Of a stretch of DNA of 64,000 bases, positions 34,424 through 41,789 are shown one piece after another (within the stretch, counting starts at the first letter, position 1; each line of letters starts with the position of its first letter). Under the pieces are notes generated by a model, which did not search any database, was not told where the DNA came from, and saw only the letters and a program-made list of their open reading frames with translations. Position numbers and translations under genes: made by a program. The stretch is from CAZQYB01 sp964582985 (GTDB taxonomy: Bacteria; Planctomycetota; Phycisphaerae; Sedimentisphaerales; Anaerobacaceae), in assembly GCA_964582985.1 (NCBI GenBank), contig CAZOUM010000007.1:1-64000 (forward strand), read 5' to 3'.

Positions 34424-35899
34424 TCAAAATTGGAAATAGATGAATTGCTGTGCTTCAGCAGCCCCGAAGATGATGGTCAGCAGAATAAAAATCGCGGGCA
34501 GGGTAGATTTGACATAGCCTGTCCAGCGCTTGTCCTGCCAGTAGTCGAACTCGCACTTGTAGAAAGCATCGAACAGCAGTACAAGCCCGACCAGCAGCCA
34601 GCACACGGCTAACTGGCCGGTATCGACGGCCGGCATGTGCACAGATGCAGGAGCCCATCCAAAGATACGCCTCAAGCAGCTGAACGTGTCGGCCAGCGCC
34701 ACGCACCTGAAAGGAATCCATGTAAGTGCCACCAGGATAAAGTTGAAAAGACCCGCACCTAAGATGAGCGGCCATTTGAGAGCTCGCAGCATGCTACGGG
34801 AAACATCGGTTCGCCTTCGCTCAGACCTGAAACGACCGACGACTCTGTGAGCGGCTAGATACAATCCATGCAGGAATCCCCAAAGAACGAAATTCCAACT
34901 GGCCCCGTGCCAAAGTCCACCTAAGAGCATGGTGGTCAGCAAATTAGCGTATGTGCGAATCCGCCCCTTTCGGTTGCCCCCAAGCGTAATGTACAAATAC
35001 TCCCTCAGCCAGGAGGATAGGGACATGTGCCAGGTGCGCCAGAAACGGGTGATATTGGTTGTGAAATAGGGGAAAAAGAAGTTTGTGGAAATCCGAATGC
35101 CGAACAACTTGGCGATGCCGATGGCCATGTCACTGTAACCGGAAAAATCGCCGTAGATCTGGAACGAAAAAAGAATGCAGGCAGTCAGGACATGCGCTCC
35201 GCTGTACTGGTCCGGATTTGCGAAAATCGGATTTATCAATATGCCGATACTGTCGGCGACGGCGACTTTCTTAAACAGGCCATAGCTTATCTGCTGCAGA
35301 GCCCCCATGGTATCGACGGGACGGGCCCTGGTCACGCCTCGTTTGATTTCACCGATAAGGTGACGTGCCCTTTCAATCGGGCCGGCCACAAGCTGCGGGA
35401 AATAGGCCACGAAAAGCGCAAAACGCCAAAAGCTGGTCTCAACCGCGGTCTTGCCGCGATACAAATCAATGGTGTAGGACATTGTCTGGAAGGTATAGAA
35501 TGAAATCCCCACCGGCAGGGCGAACTCCCAACCTTTAGGATACGGCGGCAGTTCCCACCCCAAAGCTGCCCCGAGCGCCTGGGCGCTTTGATAAAGAAAA
35601 TGCCCATACTTGAAAAAAGCTAAAATTCCAAGATTGCCGCACACACTAAAGGTAACCAGCCATTTGTGTTTGTCTTTCGGCCACCTCAAAAAACCTAATC
35701 CGCAGAAGTAGTCCAACACGGTTGAAGCGACTATCAAAAGTATGTAGACCGGATTCCAGTACATGTAGAAGAAGTAACTTGAGACAAGCAGGAACAGAAC
35801 ACGCGGCAGCCCACGCCCCGAACGGATTGCTCCCAGCGCATAGTAGATAGGCAGAACAATCAGAATGAATACGAGGAAGTCGATGCTATTAAACCACAT
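34424..35899 (-). CDS. MBOAT-family O-acyltransferase (AlgI/DltB-like)
   Basis: 491 residues with about 10-12 membrane helices. MBOAT proteins move acyl groups across the inner membrane for O-acylation of surface glycans. The AlgI branch is indicated by MWFNSIDFLVFILIVLPIYY at the start, FPQLVAGPIERARHL, GYSDMAIGIAKLFGI, FWRTWHMSLSSWLREYLYI and the invariant-His block LGGLWHGASWNFVLWGFLHG. AAAGGAC precedes the ATG. It follows the SGNH gene after 33 bases, the usual AlgI/AlgJ or PatA/PatB pairing: the MBOAT exports the acyl group and the SGNH protein attaches it. Confidence 0.93.
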   Translation of the reverse strand: MWFNSIDFLVFILIVLPIYYALGAIRSGRGLPRVLFLLVSSYFFYMYWNPVYILLIVASTVLDYFCGLGFLRWPKDKHKWLVTFSVCGNLGILAFFKYGHFLYQSAQALGAALGWELPPYPKGWEFALPVGISFYTFQTMSYTIDLYRGKTAVETSFWRFALFVAYFPQLVAGPIERARHLIGEIKRGVTRARPVDTMGALQQISYGLFKKVAVADSIGILINPIFANPDQYSGAHVLTACILFSFQIYGDFSGYSDMAIGIAKLFGIRISTNFFFPYFTTNITRFWRTWHMSLSSWLREYLYITLGGNRKGRIRTYANLLTTMLLGGLWHGASWNFVLWGFLHGLYLAAHRVVGRFRSERRRTDVSRSMLRALKWPLILGAGLFNFILVALTWIPFRCVALADTFSCLRRIFGWAPASVHMPAVDTGQLAVCWLLVGLVLLFDAFYKCEFDYWQDKRWTGYVKSTLPAIFILLTIIFGAAEAQQFIYFQF

Positions 35900-35932
35900 G
35901 TGTGCTTTTTGTCCTTTCCCCGCAAAAAGGAA

Positions 35933-37513
35933 TTAACAAGGCTTCAACAGAATCTCCCAGACAAGTTCACCTGTGTTGCCTGCCCTGTCTGAAACGATAA
36001 CTTTAAACCGATAAAGCTTCGGCGATTCGAGAGTCTTCGCCGGCTTGAAAGTGACCTTGTCGCCGGTAATCCTGCACTTTGCCGTGATGTCCTCGTCGTC
36101 CATGAACAAGTGCACGGATTTGGCATCAATACCGGAACCTTCATCGTCATATTCGGCCCAGATAAGTGGCCGGTTGTCCGGCGGATACGCGCGAATCATG
36201 TAATCAAAATTTCCAAGGTGGCTCTCGATTTCAGGCGGCGTTTTGTCCTCAGCACCCGAGTTCACCGGTTCCGGAGCCGTGCCTGGCTCCTGCAGTATAT
36301 TTTCCTGAGTTTTCAGCTTCGTTTCTTCTGTCGGCTTGGCAGTTATGTTTTTAGGCAGCGTCAGTGCTTTTGCAGAAATGTCCTCCACAACCTTGGCGAT
36401 TGTCCGGCTCAGCCGTCGGCTTCCGGCATAATTGAGATGGTCGAAATCGGCGTATTCATGGTCGGCGAAGCCGTTGTCTCCTCCCTTGTGAAGGTCAAGA
36501 AAGTGATAATTGGCAAATTCCATCTCCAGCAATTTCAACGTCGACATCAGTTTGTCATAATCATCGTTCGGTGTGCCGTCGGCATCCGCGGCAGGACTCC
36601 GTGTCAGGCTCTCATGCATCGGCGGGACAAAGCAAATCAGCCGAATCCTCGACTGTCTCAGAAAAGCGACCAGCCCCCTGAACTTTTGCAGCCGGGCCTC
36701 GTCAAGTTGAAATCGACCGGACTCCAGCGACTCAAGTATCTTCGCAACCTCGCCATGCTCAGCTACATCTCTGGTTTTGGATTCGGGAAACTCCATGAAT
36801 CCCCACTTACTGATGTCAATCACCGGCTCGACGTGGAAGTGTACCCGTGTGCGGTTTCCGCTCAAACCATCCAGGAAAATGGACCTTAATTTGGAGCGGT
36901 GGGCGAACGCGGCAGACAGTTTGCTCATCACCCGGTGCGTTCCCAACTGCACCGCGGCCTTCATACCGCCTTTTGAATGCCCGTTATTAACAGCAGGATG
37001 GTCCGACCAATAGCCCCGGCTTTTCAGGAACAATTCGTAAACAGGGTCCTGCCAGTATCGATTAAAAATACGGGGCGAGATTCCCCAGACTATTGTCCGA
37101 AGCCGCGGAAGGTCAAAAAAGTATTCGTGGACGAGAAGCCCGGTAAATTCAACTCCGCTGCTGGCCGGCGCAAAATTGAAGGCCGTAACGCCAGATTCGT
37201 CCAATTGGTTATTGAATAGCTCGGGGTCCACACCGTGACGCGTTCTGGAATCTCCCACAATAATTGTCTCGAGCTGATTTTTAATCCGGTCAAACTGCTG
37301 GAATTTCAACGAATAGTAAAGCGTGTGGTAATGGTCCAGGTCCGGCACGCCGCGATACTGTCGAGGAACAAAAAATAAACTCGCCCGGTCAAGCAGAAGA
37401 AAGGCCACAACCCCGATAGCTACCCAAAGCCATCTTCTCCTCGCCGTCGTAGCTGGGGACCCCACACCCGGGTCAGGTCCCGGCATGTTGTGAGCATTTA
37501 AGTGAGAAGCCAT
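35933..37513 (-). CDS. AlgX/AlgJ-like SGNH acyltransferase partner, membrane-anchored
   Basis: 526 residues. One N-terminal membrane anchor (WLWVAIGVVAFLLLD, about 28-43). The SGNH-type domain spans about 80-380, with the Ser block IIVGDSRTRHGVDP, a conserved family segment WGISPRIFNRYW, and the Asp/His pair in YADFDHLNYAG. From about 430 there is an Ig-like domain (DNRPLIWAEYDDEGSGIDA then YRFKVIVSDRAGN). It should transfer the acyl group supplied by the MBOAT encoded next to an exported polysaccharide. GAGG lies before the ATG. The stop codon of an upstream gene relic overlaps its start (TAATG). Confidence 0.85.
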   Translation of the reverse strand: MASHLNAHNMPGPDPGVGSPATTARRRWLWVAIGVVAFLLLDRASLFFVPRQYRGVPDLDHYHTLYYSLKFQQFDRIKNQLETIIVGDSRTRHGVDPELFNNQLDESGVTAFNFAPASSGVEFTGLLVHEYFFDLPRLRTIVWGISPRIFNRYWQDPVYELFLKSRGYWSDHPAVNNGHSKGGMKAAVQLGTHRVMSKLSAAFAHRSKLRSIFLDGLSGNRTRVHFHVEPVIDISKWGFMEFPESKTRDVAEHGEVAKILESLESGRFQLDEARLQKFRGLVAFLRQSRIRLICFVPPMHESLTRSPAADADGTPNDDYDKLMSTLKLLEMEFANYHFLDLHKGGDNGFADHEYADFDHLNYAGSRRLSRTIAKVVEDISAKALTLPKNITAKPTEETKLKTQENILQEPGTAPEPVNSGAEDKTPPEIESHLGNFDYMIRAYPPDNRPLIWAEYDDEGSGIDAKSVHLFMDDEDITAKCRITGDKVTFKPAKTLESPKLYRFKVIVSDRAGNTGELVWEILLKPC

Positions 37514-37629
37514 TATGGAGACCTCGATAATATGAACCGAAATTCCTTGTATCCCAACTCGCTGGCCACAAAGACATCCGCCTGCTCAAAGCCGCTCTTG
37601 CCTGCGACCCAGCCGCCGTTGTGTCTCCG
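37513..37629 (-). pseudogene. 3' remnant of a gene once coupled to the SGNH gene
   Basis: After a TGA, the frame from 37629 reads 38 codons with natural-looking codon use (…GGWVAGKSGFEQADVFVASE, then LGYKEFRFILSRSP). It ends in TAATG, the stop overlapping the ATG of the SGNH gene. There is no start codon. The peptide is not recognised. It looks like the surviving tail of a coupled upstream gene that was replaced when the large gene at 37652 came to lie here. Confidence 0.4.
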
Positions 37630-37651
37630 TCATAAGATATCATTCGTTTCT

Positions 37652-40600
37652 TCATATGTTGGATTGTCGGGCTATCGAAACGTTATTAATGTAATACTCC
37701 ACTTCACCGACAGGCTCATCATTCACCTCTTGCCCAAGCTGACGCGTCTTCAGACCGTGCTTTCGGTACTTACCCGTCCTAAAGGATAGCCTTTCCACAG
37801 AATCGACTTTCTCGGCAAAACCGGCTTTCTTCAAAACCTCTTTGTTATTCACCGAAACCGAATACTCACCTTTTGCAGCATCGACCCTAACCTCAAAGGA
37901 TAACCATACACCCGCCTTATAATCCGAAAGCTCAACTACTTTGTCCCCATCGACAGCCTTCAACTTGCCGTCTTCGGTAAGCTCTATGCGAACGGGACGC
38001 TCACCTTTTCTACCCAACACCTCAATCTCCATCCGGCCGTTCTTCGGCTGCTCGGCAAGCATGTCAAACTTAACGCAAGCCTTGTCTGTCTTGGGAAATA
38101 CGCGTACCGCACGAGCATAATCCCAGGGGTCCATGTCAGACAGTTTCAAACTCTTGTCCACTACGGTGGGATAATTCACTACCTCAACCGGTATCCACTG
38201 CCCGCTGTAGATATTCCAGTTATTAACGACCCCGCCACTCGGAATCAGATTATCAAACTTATCATCGACCCACTCACTGACCGTCGTACTTATCGGAAGC
38301 GGCACTCGGCTTACCCAAACATCCTCCTTGCTCAGACTGTAAACAAGCCACATCGCATCTTCAGGAGGCTCACCGTTGCCCTCGGAAATACCACGAACAT
38401 ACTGAGGACCCAATTCCCGCGTCGAACCTGTATACCGCTGGTCCGGAACCTCACCATGTATGCACGCCATGTCACTGAACGTGTACCCGTCATCGCTCGT
38501 AATAACCACCAGGGGATAACGCCACTCGACGTGAGGATTAAAAGCCATCGCATATCGACCGTCATTTGTCTTCTGTCCCCACGCCTTGGCGCCGGCGGTA
38601 ACAATCGAAGGAACCTTCCTGGGCTGGGCCCAACTGCTCCCGCCGTCGGTGCTGATAGAAGCGTAACCATGTTTCCAAATCCCTACTATCTTACCGTCTG
38701 CGCGAGTGTACCAGTCAAAAGCCTCACACGAAAAATCGCCGTCCGCAGCCATGCTATAGAAACCGTCCGTGCTGCGTTCCTCTTCCCACCATTGCTGCCG
38801 ATACAACTTGTTCGAGAGCAGTTCTTTGCACACCTCCACAAATCCCGCATCTTTTGAAGCCGTGTACAAGGGATATGGCGTATTACTTTCGTCCCATTTC
38901 TTACCCGGCGAACCCTTATGCCGATTGTACCGTATGAAATAAATCGGACTCAGCGTCCCGTCTTTATATACCTCCCGAACCACTCTGCCGACGCCCAATC
39001 CATCCTGTGCACCATCATCCATGTCATAGAATGACGAAACCAGAAGACGATTATTCGAAGATACATAGAACCCCATCCGGTGATGCGCAACGGTCCTCCC
39101 CGAACCATCATGCAGCCTAAATGCCGGGAATATCACCTGCGGAGTACTCCAAAATCTGCCTGTCTCGGAAACCGCCAATACCGCAGGCTGCGGAGCCTGA
39201 TTCTCATTCTTGGGAGAACTGACAAACTCCACATATATTTTTCCGTTCCAGTACGCGATAAACGGCTGATGATGATACGTATTGCTGCGTCCGTAAGCAT
39301 ACTCCGGATTATCATGGTTTGCGCGAAAGACCTGGAAATTATGAACACCGACAACAGGCGGAAGGGCCGCATCCTGGTAAGAAAAATTCAGCACTTCATT
39401 GCTCTTGCCCGTAAATTCAAATGGAGCATCATCTTCCTTCTCCCACCACTTGCAGTCCATTATCTCGTGCATTATGAATCTTTCATTCTCCTCGGTATAA
39501 TACAGAGCAGACGGATCGACTATCTCTTTACCATGCCCATCCCAACTCCAGTACAAACGAAAGTAGCCCGGGTATCCGCTGGTAAAGAAGGAAAACTCGA
39601 TAGGATACGACTTACCTTCAACCATCGAGAAAGACCCGCTGTCGTTTTTACTCTTTCCGTCTATCACCATTTTACCGTCAATCTTCAGTATCAATCCGTT
39701 GTCCGCTTCGGAGGCAAAGTCAACCTTGCCTGTAAAAGGCCCAACCATAAAACCATACCAGCGACAGGAATAATCTCCCGAACCGTGAGTCCATTCCTTA
39801 TCAACGCTTGTGATTATTATCCTAGGTTCCCTATCCAGACCCTCAAAATCCGACCCGCCGTACCTGGCCCCCAACAGCCCAGACTTCTTCGCCTGACCCG
39901 ATTTTACTGCTTTCTTCCCGGAATCTACCGACTCGATGAACTCGTTGAGTATCAGCGTCAGTGTCTTGGCACCATGGTTGTTGAGATGGTCCATATCATC
40001 AAAGTCCGTGCCTGCAATCTTGTGCCTGCCTTTATTGTTCAAATCGAAGAAATAGAAATTGGGATACTTCTTCTCGAAGGCCCTCATCTTCCGCACGAGT
40101 TCATCGTAAGCCTCACGGGTAGTCCCGTCGTCATCGGCGCAAGGCTGTCCCGCAGAGACCGGATGTATCGGCGGGGTGAACGCAAGCAGCTTGACATTTT
40201 GCTTTTGGAGCACCCGTATCATCGATTCAAAAGCATTAACTCGTTTTGCGTCGAACTCGTATCGTCCCCTTCGGAGGCTTCTCCTCGCGTCTCTCTTGTC
40301 ATCCTCGTCTTCGAAATCATCGTTCCCGACGCCATCCTCAACTTCATATCCAATACGATGGTCTCGGCCCAAATCCGGGTCGCTTCTCGGCACCAGTTCG
40401 GTATTTTTCTCTTTCCATACTCCCCAGCCCATTCTGTCGGTACGATAGGCCCTGCCGCCTTTGATACTATCGGCTCCCCAGTTATCATAATATCTATTAA
40501 AGATACGTGGTGACGTGCCGTATACCACCCACTCAAGATTAGGCGCAAGCTGGAGATAGTTCTCGATTATCGCCTTGCAGCGTCCCAGCCCCGACCCTCC

Positions 40601-41257
40601 CTCGCTGAAATTCAACGCCATCGGATATTTCCTGTTTTCTTCTCCGAGAAAATATAGCGGATTGATACCATGTGCACCCCTTGAATCTCCAAAGGCGGCG
40701 ATTTTCAACTGGTTTCTCAACTTTATCAGCAGCTTCCTGGTATTGCCCAGGCCGCCCTGTTCCTTAATGTTATTGCGGTCGATGGTATTGACGTTCTTGT
40801 TGACAATGCTGCCGTCTCCGGCGATCTGCAGGTGTATCTCCAAATTTTCCGTGTCGGCCTCTATTTCATATCTCAGTTTTTCGCGGGGAGAGACCCTCTT
40901 TCTAATCCTGAAGAAAACGACGTCTCCAACCGCTTTTTTTGCTGCCTCGGCGATCTGGGCGGGCATGTCTTCGGCTCTAAGCTCTCCGCCAAATTTTATC
41001 AGCGAACCGTCCTCTGCAACGACAAACTCGGTTCGTCTGCCGTCTGCACTTTCGGCCTCGACCTCATAAACAACCTTGCCGTCATCTCTATCACGGTCGA
41101 TATCCTCGATTTCAAAGCCTTTCGCCTCCCGCTCTATCGTAACCCGAACTGCCGGCGGAAGTTGGGACAGCGAAACGTCTTTTCCGCTGCCAACACCGGA
41201 TAGAACCAATACTGCGACAATCACTGTAAATCGAAGATTCTCAAAGCTTCTGTACAT
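37652..41257 (-). CDS. Giant secreted PepSY-SGNH-PA14-sialidase-like multidomain protein
   Basis: 1201 residues from ATG at 41257 (MYRSFENLRF), chosen because the paralogue at 54217 starts in the same way. Signal peptide 1-24. Two PepSY-like (PF11396-type) repeats follow (about 28-95 and 96-165: LPPAVRVTIEREAKGFEIED, then the pattern YEVEAE). The SGNH domain spans about 180-440 (IAAFGDSRGAHGINP, YGTSPRIFNRYY, FDDMDHLNNHG). A PA14 domain follows (about 470-610, ADNGLILKIDGKMVIDG, YFRLYWSWDG). A sialidase/BNR-like region (about 640-1010, including SISTDGGSSWAQPRKV) and a LamG-like end (about 1030-1200) close the protein. The SGNH part should acylate or deacylate glycan; the other modules probably hold it to carbohydrate. 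I know no named family with this order. Confidence 0.8.
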   Translation of the reverse strand: MYRSFENLRFTVIVAVLVLSGVGSGKDVSLSQLPPAVRVTIEREAKGFEIEDIDRDRDDGKVVYEVEAESADGRRTEFVVAEDGSLIKFGGELRAEDMPAQIAEAAKKAVGDVVFFRIRKRVSPREKLRYEIEADTENLEIHLQIAGDGSIVNKNVNTIDRNNIKEQGGLGNTRKLLIKLRNQLKIAAFGDSRGAHGINPLYFLGEENRKYPMALNFSEGGSGLGRCKAIIENYLQLAPNLEWVVYGTSPRIFNRYYDNWGADSIKGGRAYRTDRMGWGVWKEKNTELVPRSDPDLGRDHRIGYEVEDGVGNDDFEDEDDKRDARRSLRRGRYEFDAKRVNAFESMIRVLQKQNVKLLAFTPPIHPVSAGQPCADDDGTTREAYDELVRKMRAFEKKYPNFYFFDLNNKGRHKIAGTDFDDMDHLNNHGAKTLTLILNEFIESVDSGKKAVKSGQAKKSGLLGARYGGSDFEGLDREPRIIITSVDKEWTHGSGDYSCRWYGFMVGPFTGKVDFASEADNGLILKIDGKMVIDGKSKNDSGSFSMVEGKSYPIEFSFFTSGYPGYFRLYWSWDGHGKEIVDPSALYYTEENERFIMHEIMDCKWWEKEDDAPFEFTGKSNEVLNFSYQDAALPPVVGVHNFQVFRANHDNPEYAYGRSNTYHHQPFIAYWNGKIYVEFVSSPKNENQAPQPAVLAVSETGRFWSTPQVIFPAFRLHDGSGRTVAHHRMGFYVSSNNRLLVSSFYDMDDGAQDGLGVGRVVREVYKDGTLSPIYFIRYNRHKGSPGKKWDESNTPYPLYTASKDAGFVEVCKELLSNKLYRQQWWEEERSTDGFYSMAADGDFSCEAFDWYTRADGKIVGIWKHGYASISTDGGSSWAQPRKVPSIVTAGAKAWGQKTNDGRYAMAFNPHVEWRYPLVVITSDDGYTFSDMACIHGEVPDQRYTGSTRELGPQYVRGISEGNGEPPEDAMWLVYSLSKEDVWVSRVPLPISTTVSEWVDDKFDNLIPSGGVVNNWNIYSGQWIPVEVVNYPTVVDKSLKLSDMDPWDYARAVRVFPKTDKACVKFDMLAEQPKNGRMEIEVLGRKGERPVRIELTEDGKLKAVDGDKVVELSDYKAGVWLSFEVRVDAAKGEYSVSVNNKEVLKKAGFAEKVDSVERLSFRTGKYRKHGLKTRQLGQEVNDEPVGEVEYYINNVSIARQSNI

Positions 41258-41310
41258 AATGGACACTTTCATTGAAAAGAATGCAAAATCGTTAAACTCA
41301 GACCACACTA

Positions 41311-41427
41311 CAAGACGTGCGGAAGCCGCGGTTTTATGCATATCAGCGAAAATTGCCGAAGAAAGAATTTCCCGTATGCACGCCTTAATAGCATCGCTAC
41401 GGCTCCTTACTGCCATAAGTTATCAAA
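41311..41427. repeat. Dispersed leader repeat, copy 1
   Basis: Core GAAGCCGCGGTTTTATGCAT followed by ATCAGCGAAAAT, then ATTTCCC, CGCCTTAATAGCATCGCTA and GGCTCCTTACTGCCATAAGT. It lies 54 bases upstream of the start at 41257 of the large SGNH gene. Nearly the whole unit recurs at 49727-49841. It can be read as an in-frame extension of that gene in this copy only; the third copy has stops, so it is not coding. Confidence 0.8.
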
Positions 41428-41470
41428 TCGCTCTCAAAATTTCAAGGCTTTTCGCTAAGCTCTCAAAAAC

Positions 41471-41560
41471 ATGCAACGCGCCGAAGCCGCGGTTTTATGC
41501 ATATCAGCGAAAATTTCCGAAAATACGATTTCCCATATACATGCCTTACTTTTCAGTCGT
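41471..41560. repeat. Dispersed leader repeat, copy 2
   Basis: Same core (GCCGAAGCCGCGGTTTTATG then CATATCAGCGAAAAT, ATTTCCCATAT, ATGCCTTA). The right half diverges. Together with copy 1 it fills most of the 532-base gap between the divergent genes at 41257 and 41790. Confidence 0.7.
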
Positions 41561-41645
41561 ATCGCATAATGGGCAAAACTACCGCCTTGAGCAAAGCCTC
41601 AAACGTTTAGCCAGACAGAAGATGATTGAAAGGTAGGATTGAATG

Positions 41646-41674
41646 TTGACAGCCGGGGCGGTCCCGGCTATATA
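41646..41674 (+). promoter_or_regulatory. Sigma-70 promoter with a palindromic spacer (operator candidate)
   Basis: TTGACA (41646-41651), a 17-base spacer, TATATA (41669-41674). The spacer is almost entirely a perfect inverted repeat, AGCCGGG-GCGGT-CCCGGCT (41651-41669). A second repeat, CCCGG...CCGGG, brackets the -10. Either could bind a repressor or activator. It drives the gene at 41790 with a leader of about 110 bases. Confidence 0.75.
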
Positions 41675-41789
41675 TATACCGGGTGGCATATTTTGGTTCC
41701 GCCACATGGGATACTTTTACTCCGCCGTTTACAAATCACAGACGTGCGACTAAGTTTGACAGCCCATAATATTAGAAAAGGAAAAGGTT

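Noticed and set aside
34424..35899. DltB of a D-alanylation (dlt) operon
   Set aside because: No dltA, dltC or dltD is present. The adjacent AlgX/AlgJ-like SGNH gene and the diderm context fit the AlgI-type O-acylation branch.
39080..40513. Long plus-strand open frame of 477 codons
   Set aside because: It lies antisense to the PepSY-SGNH part of the giant secreted protein, has no signal or domain logic, and no ribosome-binding site. The minus-strand protein has clear motifs.
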